Shown one piece after another: positions 1 through 8,658 of a DNA stretch of 47,701 nucleotides. Position 1 is the stretch's first letter. Every line of letters begins with the position of its first letter. The notes beneath the pieces were generated by a model, which saw only the letters and a list, made by a program, of their open reading frames with translations, was not told the DNA's origin and did no database searches. The position numbers and the translations under genes are program-made. The DNA comes from a virus. Where the stretch lies: positions 1-47,701 of IMG/VR virus record IMGVR_UViG_3300027749_000173. One strand, given 5' to 3'.

Positions 1-2
1 TA

Positions 3-86
3 AGTAGTGGGGTCGCAGTTGTGTTTATATCTTTGTTTTTTGGATGGATGATGTGGCAACTACGAAGCTGGTCTACTGGGTTTTGA
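3..86 (+). CDS. 3' end of a small membrane protein, cut by the window edge
   Basis: The frame opening at base 3 runs without a stop to the TGA at 84-86 and encodes 27 residues. They begin with a hydrophobic stretch (GVAVVFISLFFGWMMW) and end with a short polar tail. This looks like the C-terminal membrane segment of a lysis-cassette protein whose start lies left of the window. It overlaps the next reading frame by 43 nt, so only one of the two may be real. It is too short to name. Confidence 0.35.
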   Translation, partial: SSGVAVVFISLFFGWMMWQLRSWSTGF

Positions 87-220
87 TTGGAGTCGCAATA
101 TGTATTGTGGTAGGAGTTACTTCAATGGCATACGTAGAAACCCTATACATGCGAGCACAACTCAAACAAGAAATGAAAGAGTTGCGCAAACTTAAACGTG
201 AACTAAAGGAATCAAAATGA
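44..220 (+). CDS. Small membrane protein with basic coiled tail (58 aa), lysis cassette
   Basis: The frame from ATG 44 encodes 58 residues. About ten polar residues come first, then one transmembrane segment (VYWVLIGVAICIVVGVTSM, roughly residues 10-28), then a highly charged helix rich in Lys, Arg and Glu. Its TGA overlaps the ATG of the holin gene by 3 nt. Such one-TM proteins next to holins are often spanin- or antiholin-like, but no family is recognised. An alternative start at 125 has a better ribosome site (AGGAG, 8 nt before the ATG) but would leave only the 31-residue charged tail. The order small TM protein, holin, lysozyme supports a lysis role by inference. Confidence 0.5.
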   Translation: MDDVATTKLVYWVLIGVAICIVVGVTSMAYVETLYMRAQLKQEMKELRKLKRELKESK

Positions 221-723
221 TGACACTATTCTCAACCCTACTGTCTTTCCTGATGGGTGGGTTACCGAAACTGATGGACTTCTTCCAAGACCGTGCTGAT
301 AAGAAGCATGAAATTGCCCTTGCCGCCATGCAGACGGAGAGGGAACTAACTTTACGTAAAGCTGGTTTAGAAGCGCAAGAACGTATTGAGCATATCCAAA
401 CAGAGCAGATACAGATTAACGCTGAAGTAACCAACGCGCAGACTGCTATGCAAGAGCGCCAAGCCCTGTATGCCCACGACATTGCTATTGGTCAAGGAGC
501 CAGTTTGTGGGTAATCAATGCCCGTGCTATGGTGCGCCCCGCCATAACTTATGGAATGTTTATTCTGTTTGCCTTTGTGGAAATATTTGGTTTCTGGTTT
601 GCTTATCACAAGGAAGTGCCGTTTGATGTGGCGCTAGACCTGCTATGGGATAACGAGACTCAGATCATCTGGGCATCTGTGGTGTCGTTCTGGTTTGGTA
701 CACAAGCATTTGGCAAGAAATGA
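217..723 (+). CDS. Holin, GTA-holin / 3TM type
   Basis: This protein probably permeabilises the inner membrane so that the lysozyme encoded directly downstream can reach the cell wall. It has 168 residues: a hydrophobic N-terminus (TLFSTLLSFLMGGL), a long charged and Gln-rich coiled segment (about 25-90), then two hydrophobic segments at about 107-130 (after the ARAMVRP motif) and 149-165. That layout, with an arginine/proline motif before the second membrane segment, fits the 'holin of 3TMs, for gene-transfer release' family (PF11351), as recalled rather than searched. Its stop overlaps the lysozyme start by 4 nt (ATGA), which suggests translational coupling. Confidence 0.75.
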   Translation: MMTLFSTLLSFLMGGLPKLMDFFQDRADKKHEIALAAMQTERELTLRKAGLEAQERIEHIQTEQIQINAEVTNAQTAMQERQALYAHDIAIGQGASLWVINARAMVRPAITYGMFILFAFVEIFGFWFAYHKEVPFDVALDLLWDNETQIIWASVVSFWFGTQAFGKK

Positions 724-1196
724 AAATAAGCGCCCTTTGTATTGAGGATATAAAGCACCATGAGGGGGTGAGGCAGAAGCCTTATCGGGACTCGGTGTAC
801 CTCTGGACAGTGGGCGTTGGTCATTTAATGTATGACTCACAGGCTAGGTTGCCTGTAGACCAAAGGGCGGCAATACAGTTGCTACCAGAAGATAACCGCG
901 TGTACTCGATGGAGGAAGTTGATGCAATTCTTAGAGCAGATTTGGCTAGGTTTGAGCGGGGTGTATCAACTCTATGCCCAGTTCAACTTACCCAAGGCAA
1001 CTTCGATGGTCTTGTATCTTTTAGCTTTAATGTTGGTTTGGGAACACTACAGCGCTCAACCCTCCGTCAAAAGGTTCTTCGCGGCGATATTGAAGGTGCG
1101 GCAGACGAGTTCTTGAAATACACTAAGGCAGGCGGAAAAGTGTTAAAAGGGTTAGTGACGCGACGCAACGATGAGCGTGCCCTTTTCTTGTCATAG
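720..1196 (+). CDS. Endolysin: GH24 (T4-type) lysozyme
   Basis: This is a muramidase that cleaves the glycan backbone of peptidoglycan at the end of infection. The 158 residues match the length of T4/P22 lysozymes. The family's catalytic triad is visible with its usual spacing: Glu15 (in HHEG), Asp24 and Thr30 (in LWTVGVGH). The C-terminal half has the typical 'LVSFSFNVG' and 'GLVTRRNDERALF' motifs. There is no signal peptide or SAR segment, so export presumably depends on the holin just upstream. Confidence 0.95.
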   Translation: MKISALCIEDIKHHEGVRQKPYRDSVYLWTVGVGHLMYDSQARLPVDQRAAIQLLPEDNRVYSMEEVDAILRADLARFERGVSTLCPVQLTQGNFDGLVSFSFNVGLGTLQRSTLRQKVLRGDIEGAADEFLKYTKAGGKVLKGLVTRRNDERALFLS

Positions 1197-1204
1197 GAAT
1201 AGAA

Positions 1205-3772
1205 ATGCCATTACAAAAACTACAGTTTAGACCCGGCGTTAACCGCGAAGGCACTACCCTATCTAACGAGGGCGGTTGGTTTGACTGCGACAAAATTCGT
1301 TTCCGTTCTGGCTACCCAGAGAAGATTGGTGGTTGGCAACGTGACGGCGGTTCGATTGCTACAACAGAACCCGTTACAACCCTTATATCTACTAGCGGGC
1401 TTACGACTGCCGCTACTGTAACGTCTAGTACTGGCTCGTATTGGGGTATTGCTAAGGCTATGTGGAATTGGATTAACCTGACTGGCTACAACCTTTTGGC
1501 AGTAGGAACTAACCTCAAGTATTACATCCAAAACTCTTCTGGCGGTGCGTATAACGACGTAACTCCTATACGTTTAACAAGTACAGGCGTAGCCAACGCT
1601 TTTACTACAACAAATGCTTCAACAAGTGTCATAGTTAATGACCCCGGACATGGGGCGCAGGTAGGGGATTTTGTAAACATCACTAGTGTGTCTGGTACTG
1701 TTAATGGCATACCCGCTACCGATTTAACTGGTGAGTTTCAAATTGTTACCTATGTAAGTTCTAGCCAGTACACAGTCACTGCAAAGAGTGCGGCAACATC
1801 CGGTAGCACATCTGCTGTTACCGCTACATTTAATTATCAATTAACTACGGGTAATACAACTTTTACTTATGGTACGGGTTGGGGTGTTGGCGGTTGGGGT
1901 GGCTCTAGCGGACCTTCGGCTTCATCTACGATAAATGGTGGTACGGCAGTTACTGCTAGTTCAACAACTGCAATCACGCTTGCATCTACTACAAGTTTTA
2001 ACAATGGTGCAGCGTCCATGACGACTTCTACCATCTCGGCTACGGGTGTGTTGACTGTCGGAACACTTGCCTCTGGAACTATTTACGTTGGCATGGTTGT
2101 TACTGGCACAGGTGTTGCCGCAGGTACATACATTCTTTCTAACGTGTCTGGTACAGGTACGGGTTCTATTTGGAATACTAATACAACCACTGCGGTAGCC
2201 TCTACAACCATCACGGGCGCTGGCGGAGTTGTGTTTATTGGAATTGAAACTATTACATACACAACGGTTAGCGGAAGCACGCTTGCTGGAACTATTACCC
2301 GTGGCGTAAGCAATACGCCAGCATCTGCCCATGCTAGTGGTGAATTAGTTTCTCAGTTTCCTTCTACTGCATCAGGATGGGGACTAGCTGCACCAGCGGG
2401 TCTTTCTGTGGGTATTCAGTTGCGTTTATGGAGTCAGTCTAACTACGGCGAAGACTTAGTGTTTAACCCGCGTGGCGGCGCTATGTACTACTGGGCAAAT
2501 AACGGAAGCCCTAACGTCTATGACCGTGGACAAATTGTTAAAGCAAGTACGGCTATAGTTACAAAATCTGGTTCGTTTACACCTGATACAACCTGCCCAT
2601 CCGTTGCTAACTTTGTGTTGGTATCTGATGCTTCACGTTTCACTTTTGCTTTTGGTTGTAACGACCCAACGGGTGTGTATGCGACGGTAGCCCAAGACCC
2701 TTTGCAAGTTCGCTGGTCTGACCAAAACACGCTTGTTACATGGACTCCGTCTATTACCAACCAAGCAGGTGGTATCCGTCTAAGCCACGGTTCTACTATT
2801 GTTACTGCAATACAAACACGCCAAGAAATATTGGTAGTAACTGATGCGGCTATCTACTCATTCCAATATCTAGGCGCTCCATATGTTTGGGGTAGTCAAA
2901 TTCTTGCCGACAACATTTCTATTGTTAGCCCTAATGCAATGCAAGTGGTTAACAACGTCACTTATTGGATGGGGACAGATAAGTTCTATATGTACTCTGG
3001 TCGCGTGGAAACACTACCTTGCGCGTTACGTCAGTACATCTATGGCAACATTAACTTGACAGAAGCGTTCCAAGTGCATTGCGGAACTAATGAAGGTTAC
3101 AACGAAATCTGGTGGTTCTACCCGTCTATTACAGGAACCACTTCTGATGGTGGTAATGGGACAGGGACAGCGGGTACACCCAATAGTTTGATAGACCGCT
3201 ATGTAATCTATAACCACCTTGAGCGCACTTGGTACTACGGCACATTTAACGGCACAACTGTGCGCCCACGTACTGCTTGGTTGGATAGCCCATTACGTGC
3301 CGAACCTATGGCGGCTATTGGATATAACGCTAGTGGTGCTTACACAAATGGTGCTGTTGTGTACCATGAAACTACTGTGGACAACAACGAGACTAGCACG
3401 CCCACTGCTATTGATGCCTATGTTCAATCCTCGGATTTTGATATTGGTGACGGTCATAATTTTGGTTTTGTTTGGAGACTTATTCCCGACATCACTTTTG
3501 ATGGCTCCACCTCAGCAGCGCCCTCCACTAACTTTACAGTAAGACCGCGTCAAAACCCCGGAGCAAATTACGGTTCTTCAGATAATCCCTTTGTAAACAG
3601 CGCGCAGTCTTACGCCAGTACAACAACATATAACGTCCAGCAATTTACCCAACAGGTCTATGTGCGGATTCGTGGACGTCAGATGGCATTTAAGATTTCT
3701 TCATCAGACCTTGGTACGCAGTGGCAGTTAGGCGCTCCACGTATTGATGTTCGCCCAGATGGTAGGAGATAA
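1205..3772 (+). CDS. Large tail/stabilisation-like structural protein
   Basis: An 855-residue virion protein. The N-terminus (motif EGGWFDCDKIRFRSGYPEKI) and the C-terminus (an 'RIRGRQM ... LGAPRIDVRPDGRR' pattern) resemble a family of tail or head-completion proteins common in short-tailed environmental phages, sometimes compared with the P22 gp10 stabilisation protein. That link is from memory and not certain. Residues about 160-390 are Ser/Thr/Gly-rich and look like inserted beta-sandwich repeats ('TGVLTVGTLASG', 'GTYILSNVSGTGTG', 'TITRGVSNTPASAH'). The rest is beta-rich with many aromatic residues, as in beta-propeller-like tail hubs. It lies between the lysis genes and the internal virion genes; a ribosome site precedes the start (GGAATAGAA). 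Confidence 0.6.
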   Translation: MPLQKLQFRPGVNREGTTLSNEGGWFDCDKIRFRSGYPEKIGGWQRDGGSIATTEPVTTLISTSGLTTAATVTSSTGSYWGIAKAMWNWINLTGYNLLAVGTNLKYYIQNSSGGAYNDVTPIRLTSTGVANAFTTTNASTSVIVNDPGHGAQVGDFVNITSVSGTVNGIPATDLTGEFQIVTYVSSSQYTVTAKSAATSGSTSAVTATFNYQLTTGNTTFTYGTGWGVGGWGGSSGPSASSTINGGTAVTASSTTAITLASTTSFNNGAASMTTSTISATGVLTVGTLASGTIYVGMVVTGTGVAAGTYILSNVSGTGTGSIWNTNTTTAVASTTITGAGGVVFIGIETITYTTVSGSTLAGTITRGVSNTPASAHASGELVSQFPSTASGWGLAAPAGLSVGIQLRLWSQSNYGEDLVFNPRGGAMYYWANNGSPNVYDRGQIVKASTAIVTKSGSFTPDTTCPSVANFVLVSDASRFTFAFGCNDPTGVYATVAQDPLQVRWSDQNTLVTWTPSITNQAGGIRLSHGSTIVTAIQTRQEILVVTDAAIYSFQYLGAPYVWGSQILADNISIVSPNAMQVVNNVTYWMGTDKFYMYSGRVETLPCALRQYIYGNINLTEAFQVHCGTNEGYNEIWWFYPSITGTTSDGGNGTGTAGTPNSLIDRYVIYNHLERTWYYGTFNGTTVRPRTAWLDSPLRAEPMAAIGYNASGAYTNGAVVYHETTVDNNETSTPTAIDAYVQSSDFDIGDGHNFGFVWRLIPDITFDGSTSAAPSTNFTVRPRQNPGANYGSSDNPFVNSAQSYASTTTYNVQQFTQQVYVRIRGRQMAFKISSSDLGTQWQLGAPRIDVRPDGRR

Positions 3773-3774
3773 GC

Positions 3775-4110
3775 ATGGCAAATAAAGGTGTAATAGCTCC
3801 ACGACTCCCAGCCGCTCCTGTTGAATACGACCGCGTATATATGGATGCACTTACTAGTATTTTGCGTCAATACTTTAATGGCTTAGATAACCCCGGACCA
3901 ATACTTGCATCAACACAAAGACGACCCGCAATTGGGTCTACGCCTGCTGTAGTAATCTCAGCTTTAAGTTGTACCGAGCCAAACAACGCTGGAGTCTCTG
4001 TTATTAGTTTGCCGACAGACGCAGATTTTGCTCTTTTGCGCTCAGGTGATATTTACTACGATACGTCTGGTGGTGTAGCAACAAGTTACCCATTAAGGAT
4101 TAAGGCATGA
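3775..4110 (+). CDS. Small conserved phage protein (111 aa), probably virion-associated
   Basis: I do not recognise a named family. The N-terminal half has a helix containing 'ALTSILRQYFNGLDNPGP', a pattern I associate with small structural genes next to the preceding tail protein in similar phages. The rest is a short beta-rich domain ending in 'GDIYYDTSGGVATSYPLRIKA'. It starts 3 nt after the stop of the upstream gene, with the GGAG ribosome site inside that gene, so it is co-transcribed and probably co-translated with it. There is no signal peptide and no cysteine pair. Confidence 0.6.
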   Translation: MANKGVIAPRLPAAPVEYDRVYMDALTSILRQYFNGLDNPGPILASTQRRPAIGSTPAVVISALSCTEPNNAGVSVISLPTDADFALLRSGDIYYDTSGGVATSYPLRIKA

Positions 4111-4144
4111 TAAACTCGATTAACCCCCCATCTACGAGGCAAAA

Positions 4145-5902
4145 ATGAGCCTACAACTTGCTGCCAAACATTTAGCATCCCACGGTCGTGGCAAAGACAA
4201 GATGCTCGTCCATATGGACAAAGGCGAAGTAGCCAGCCTTCAAAAAATTGCTATGGCTCATGGTGGGTCTTTAACTATCAATCCGCAAACTGGACTTCCT
4301 GAAGCGGGATTCCTTTCCGCTATTTTGCCTATGGTTGCTGGCGCGGGCCTAATGATGATTCCCGGTATGCAAGCATGGGGAGCCGCTGGTATTGTTGGCG
4401 CACTGCAAACAGCGCGTACAGGTAGTTTGAAGCAAGGCATTATGGCTGGCCTCGGCGCTTATGGTGGCGCTGGTCTGGCTGGTTCGGCTGGTGCTGCCGG
4501 TGCTTCGCAAGTGGGAGTAAATGCAACAAACGCAGGGGCATCGGCTGCTCAGGGGCTAGAGGCTACAGAAGCCGCACGTTCCGCCGCTAATATTGCCGCT
4601 CAACAAAGTGCTGTACCTTCTATAGCAGCAACAACTGGAAACGTGGCGGCGGGGGCAACGCCTCTTGCAAGTTCTACTCAAGCTTTTAATGCTGCTACGC
4701 AAGGTGGGGTCAATGGGCTTACGATGACTCCCGCAGAATCATTTGGGGCAACAAACCCGACAGCAGGTATCCAACCGGCTCAAGCAGTACAAGCAGCGGG
4801 TGGGCCACAATATAACATTGATGGCATGGGGTTAAGTTCTCCCACACCGACACCGACGGCAACACCATCATCTTTTGCAGACATGAACGCCGCCGATCGT
4901 GCTTCAGCTATTAGAAGCGGTGCATCGTTTAGTAACGCAGGTGATTTTATTTCTGCAAACCCCAAAACTTCCGTTGCTGCTCTTGGAAGCGTAGCCTACG
5001 GTATGAAAAAAGATCCCGCAGCGCCAGCCGCACCAGACAAAGATATGGGTCAGCGGTATTCATACAGCGCGGACAAAACAAACCCATTACCTGCCCCTGA
5101 CGTACCTTCGTACGATCAAATGTTATACGGAAGTGGTAATTACGGTCGTCAACAAAAGTATTTCAGCCCTTCGTACTCCCCAATTTCTGCTTCTGCGGCT
5201 AAAGACCTCTACCATTTTGCTGGTGGTGGACCTGTTGAGCAGATGTCTAACCAAGCCACGTTAGGTGCAAATACCATGTACCCAATGGCAAACATGACTA
5301 CATCGTCTTTTGCTACGCCCTATCAAGACCCCCGCTCTACTAATATGATGCAAAGCATGGCTCCGTCTGGTGGCGGCACTGTGGACGCTATGTCTGGTGA
5401 ACCTAACATGCAGGGCACTCGGTTGGCTGGGGGTGGTATTGGACGTTCAGATTTTGACGTACCTGATGATCAACCTGTTGGTCCTTTAGGCTCGTTGCTT
5501 CGCGGGTTAAGAACAAAACAACAAGACGCAAACCCCGGGCTTAAATACGCTTACAACCCTGACGATCAGCAGTATGTTCAACAGCAGGCAACAGGAGGAC
5601 TCTCCGATGCGCACTATAACTTGGGTGGTTATTCTGATGGCGGGCGCTTACTTCGCGGGCCGGGGGATGGCGTATCTGATTCGATACCTGCTGTGATTGG
5701 CAAAAAGCAACCCGCTCGTTTAGCCGACGGTGAATTCGTAGTTCCAGCCCGTATTGTTTCTGAGTTGGGCAATGGCTCCACTGAAGCTGGTGCTCGTAAG
5801 CTATACGCAATGATGGACAGAATCCAGTCAGCACGTAAGAAGACAGTAGGTAAAGATAAGGTTGCACATAACAGCCGTTCTTCTAAATATTTACCTGCAT
5901 GA
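4145..5902 (+). CDS. Putative internal virion / ejection protein A
   Basis: 585 residues, rich in Ala, Gly, Ser and Met. The N-terminus has the motif 'MLVHMDKGEVASLQKIAMAHGGSLTINP' in pieces, followed by a hydrophobic, glycine-rich stretch at about 60-125 (FLSAILPMVAGAGLMMIPG) that could insert into a membrane. The middle is low-complexity. The C-terminus has 'GPGDGVSDSIPA ... ARLADGEFVVPARIVSELG' followed by 'GSTEAGARKLYAMMDRI', a pattern I associate with virion internal proteins in many phages. The membrane-active segment, composition and position suggest a protein ejected with the DNA; this is inference. Its stop overlaps the next start by 4 nt. Confidence 0.55.
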   Translation: MSLQLAAKHLASHGRGKDKMLVHMDKGEVASLQKIAMAHGGSLTINPQTGLPEAGFLSAILPMVAGAGLMMIPGMQAWGAAGIVGALQTARTGSLKQGIMAGLGAYGGAGLAGSAGAAGASQVGVNATNAGASAAQGLEATEAARSAANIAAQQSAVPSIAATTGNVAAGATPLASSTQAFNAATQGGVNGLTMTPAESFGATNPTAGIQPAQAVQAAGGPQYNIDGMGLSSPTPTPTATPSSFADMNAADRASAIRSGASFSNAGDFISANPKTSVAALGSVAYGMKKDPAAPAAPDKDMGQRYSYSADKTNPLPAPDVPSYDQMLYGSGNYGRQQKYFSPSYSPISASAAKDLYHFAGGGPVEQMSNQATLGANTMYPMANMTTSSFATPYQDPRSTNMMQSMAPSGGGTVDAMSGEPNMQGTRLAGGGIGRSDFDVPDDQPVGPLGSLLRGLRTKQQDANPGLKYAYNPDDQQYVQQQATGGLSDAHYNLGGYSDGGRLLRGPGDGVSDSIPAVIGKKQPARLADGEFVVPARIVSELGNGSTEAGARKLYAMMDRIQSARKKTVGKDKVAHNSRSSKYLPA

Positions 5903-6381
5903 GCGACAACCGCTTAGCCCCAGAATGGGTGGAGAAACGAAACGAGCTACGTGAAAGAGCTTGTTGCGGGGATAGCAACGCTTTGGTATTCCTAAGCACC
6001 GTTATGGATGCGGTTGAGATTTGGGACGATCTTGTAGATAAGGACAAAGATGTTAAGGGTGACGACATAAATCGAGTGTTCCTAAACCTAATGTTCTTTA
6101 TGCCTCAGAATCCGTTCTTTGAACGTAACAAAGGGTACTTGTTGCCCATAATGATGACTTGTATAAACGCTTGGTTAGACTCAAACGACTTGCAGAAATC
6201 TCCTGTCAAACGTGATCTTCAAGCTGCGTGGTGGTTAAAACAAATGGGCGTTGAGCTATATGGCTCAGTCGCATTCTTAATGGGTGGCTTTAGCCACATG
6301 CGTGAAATCTCACTAGAAGCCCGTACTGTACTGGCGCACGAAGATTTCGCGGATTTCTTACAGGAGCATAACCATGCCTGA
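5899..6381 (+). CDS. Conserved alpha-helical phage protein of unknown function (160 aa)
   Basis: I do not recognise the family. The protein is almost entirely helical, with 'ALVFLSTVMDAVEIWDDLVDKDKD' (split) near residues 30-55 and 'AAWWLKQMGVELYGSVAFLMGG' (split) near 110-130. The acidic DD...D cluster superficially resembles all-alpha isoprenoid-synthase folds, but no second aspartate motif is present, so I do not propose that activity. It lies between two internal-virion-type genes with 4- and 8-nt overlaps, so it is probably a virion or assembly protein made in fixed ratio to them. It has two adjacent cysteines (CC at 22-23). Confidence 0.6.
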   Translation: MSDNRLAPEWVEKRNELRERACCGDSNALVFLSTVMDAVEIWDDLVDKDKDVKGDDINRVFLNLMFFMPQNPFFERNKGYLLPIMMTCINAWLDSNDLQKSPVKRDLQAAWWLKQMGVELYGSVAFLMGGFSHMREISLEARTVLAHEDFADFLQEHNHA

Positions 6382-8650
6382 TTTAGGTAACAGCCAACAA
6401 CCAGCCGCAGAACAAAAGGCTAGTACAGAACTGCCCGAATGGGCGAAACCGTATGCTAAAGACATACTGGCTAAAGGTCAGGCGTTAACCGACGTCACCC
6501 AAAACCCCTATCAACAATACGACCAAGCACGTATTGCAGGGTTTTCCCCAATGCAGCAGCAGGCTATGCAGAACGCCCAAGGCATGACAGTTGCCCCACA
6601 AACAGGTGAGGCTACTGCTGGCGCGACTATGGCTGGCATTGGTGGTTTAGGTGTTGCAGGTCAGGCTAACCCTTACGGATTCCAAAACCAAGTCGGTGGG
6701 TACATGAACCCCTACTTGCAAATGTCCTTGGCTCCTCAGTTAGCGGAGGCTAATCGTGCGTATGATATTGGTGCTACTAAACAGCAGAGCGCAGCTACGC
6801 AAGCCGGTGCGTTTGGCGGTTCCCGTGAAGCAATCATGGCTGCGGAGAATGAACGTAATCGTAATACGGGTCTAAACCAAATTGTCGGTCAAGGCTACAA
6901 CACTGCATTCAATAACGCTCAACAGCAATACAACCAGAATTTGCAGAATCAACTTGCAGGTTTTGGTTTGATGAACCAAGCATCGTCCAATTTAGGCCAA
7001 TTAGGTCAAAACCAGTACGGTCAAGAAATGGGTATCAATCAGTTGCAAGCTGGATACGGCGCGCAACAACAAGCCCAAGCACAAAAAGGTTTGGATACTG
7101 CGTACCAAGATTTTACCAACCAACAGAACTATCCATACAAACAGTTGGGCTTCATGTCCGACATGATTCGTGGTTTACCACTGGGTCAGCAATCTACTAC
7201 GCAGATGTATCAGGCTCCTCCTACTGGGCTGCAAGCTGCGGGTTCTTTGGGCTTGACTGCGTATGGACTTAACCAATTAAACAAAGCTGACGGCGGTTCA
7301 GTTTACGGGTACGCCGATGGTGGAGAAGTTAAACGCTATAACGGCGCTCATGATGACTCAGTAACAAGTTCGGATAACACCGAAGATATTATTGGTACGC
7401 TCAGCTTGAAACAACTACAAGACGCATTTCAAAATGCACAAGCGCGTGGTGACAAGCAAATGGCCATGTTGATTGCTCAACAGATAGAAAAAGTACAAGG
7501 GCAAGAAACAAACAAATCTATACAAAATGGTATCGCTGGCGCTATGCCACAGCAAATGGCCGATGGTGTTGTGAACGCTGCTAAGGGTGGCATATTGGCT
7601 TTTGATGGTGAAGAAGGCTCACTTGTTGATTCTTCCCAAGGGCTCGGTGCGTTGTTGCCATCTAGAGGTAATCCAACTCAGTACGCTGCACTTACTAACA
7701 TATACCCACAACTCCTTGCAAATGTGGCTGGGCAAAGACCCAAATACATGACTGATGACGAATACGATACCCGTACAAAAAAAGAAATGGCGTTGTATAG
7801 AGAAGCCGCAGGGCCAAGTTCCTACGGCAACATTGGTGATTTAGTTACCAAACTGGGTGAGCAAGGTAAAGAAAACTTATCACAAGGTAAAGGTCTAAGC
7901 GCTTTAAGGGCGGCACGTGGTATGTTAAAAGGTAACAATTTCTTGCGTGGCGTAGGCGAAGCCAGCGGAGAGTTTGCCGATGCTTATGCACCTATCCTTA
8001 AAGCCGACCAAGACCTCCAACGCTCAATGATTGGCATGAGAATTAACTTGGCCGACGCAGAGCGCAAAGAAAACATTGGCGCATTTACTCAAGCCCGTAC
8101 CGCAGCAGACGCAGCACGCAAATCTAATGATGCCGCAGAAGCCGCTCGCGGTAAGAAGGCTATGGACGTCGCTAACTTGGCGGCTCGTATGGCGTCTACT
8201 GTTAAACCGACTGGCACAGGTGGGGCTGGCGGGGCTGGCAAAGAACCTAAGTTCAACGAAGCTGCGCTTAAATTCAACATTGAAGACATGTTGAACAGAG
8301 AGAAACCAAAAGAAGGCGAATCACCGAAAGCGTTTGAGGCTCGTATTAAAGCTGCTGCTGTTGCCAAAACTGCAACACAAATTAAGAACGATCCGCAACT
8401 TAAAGCTGCGGTTGATACATTCCGTACCTCTGCAACTTCGGACACTGAGGTTGAGAAAGTAGTTAAGAGTTCTAAGTTTTCTGATCCAGATTGGACAAGG
8501 GCGTACGAAAACGGAGATACTCAAGGCATGGCTAAAGCAGAAGACGCACTTGCTGCTAATATACGGAGTCGTCAAACTGCTACAAACCCAACAAAACCGG
8601 GTGGTGGCGGTGGAGGTTCTAACATAATCAATCTCGATAACCAACGATAA
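6374..8650 (+). CDS. Putative internal virion protein B (Gln-rich)
   Basis: 758 residues. The N-terminal third has the pattern 'GFSPMQQQAM', 'GGYMNPYLQ', 'AGAFGGSREAIM', typical of Gln/Ala/Gly-rich virion proteins that I associate with the internal or ejection proteins of podoviruses. Residues about 310-430 carry the 'YGYADGGEVKRY' and 'AAKGGILAFDGEEGS' linker motifs, and the C-terminal half is a charged helical region (about 430-740) ending in a glycine-rich tail. Upstream overlap is 8 nt; the giant polyvalent gene starts 8 nt downstream. A role in DNA ejection together with the neighbouring genes is inferred. Confidence 0.5.
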   Translation: MPDLGNSQQPAAEQKASTELPEWAKPYAKDILAKGQALTDVTQNPYQQYDQARIAGFSPMQQQAMQNAQGMTVAPQTGEATAGATMAGIGGLGVAGQANPYGFQNQVGGYMNPYLQMSLAPQLAEANRAYDIGATKQQSAATQAGAFGGSREAIMAAENERNRNTGLNQIVGQGYNTAFNNAQQQYNQNLQNQLAGFGLMNQASSNLGQLGQNQYGQEMGINQLQAGYGAQQQAQAQKGLDTAYQDFTNQQNYPYKQLGFMSDMIRGLPLGQQSTTQMYQAPPTGLQAAGSLGLTAYGLNQLNKADGGSVYGYADGGEVKRYNGAHDDSVTSSDNTEDIIGTLSLKQLQDAFQNAQARGDKQMAMLIAQQIEKVQGQETNKSIQNGIAGAMPQQMADGVVNAAKGGILAFDGEEGSLVDSSQGLGALLPSRGNPTQYAALTNIYPQLLANVAGQRPKYMTDDEYDTRTKKEMALYREAAGPSSYGNIGDLVTKLGEQGKENLSQGKGLSALRAARGMLKGNNFLRGVGEASGEFADAYAPILKADQDLQRSMIGMRINLADAERKENIGAFTQARTAADAARKSNDAAEAARGKKAMDVANLAARMASTVKPTGTGGAGGAGKEPKFNEAALKFNIEDMLNREKPKEGESPKAFEARIKAAAVAKTATQIKNDPQLKAAVDTFRTSATSDTEVEKVVKSSKFSDPDWTRAYENGDTQGMAKAEDALAANIRSRQTATNPTKPGGGGGGSNIINLDNQR

Positions 8651-8658
8651 GGCGCGCC

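Noticed and set aside
1961-2332. Antisense frames opposite the Ser/Thr/Gly-rich part of the tail protein
   Set aside because: Composition (Arg/Cys/Asn-rich) is what the complement of Thr/Gly codons gives; no independent evidence.
5899-6381. Isoprenoid-synthase-like enzyme from the DDLVDKD motif
   Set aside because: Only one Asp-rich motif and no second one or substrate-binding residues; the location among virion genes makes an enzyme unlikely.
8089-8445. Antisense frames inside the internal virion and giant genes (e.g. 118 aa here, 147 aa at 10971-11414, 165 aa at 16623-17120)
   Set aside because: Shadows of strongly coding Ala/Lys-rich frames on the opposite strand, without ribosome sites or protein-like motifs.
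8650-8658. GGCGCGCC just before the giant gene as a cloning scar (AscI site)
   Set aside because: A single 8-bp site with no vector sequence around it; it can arise naturally.
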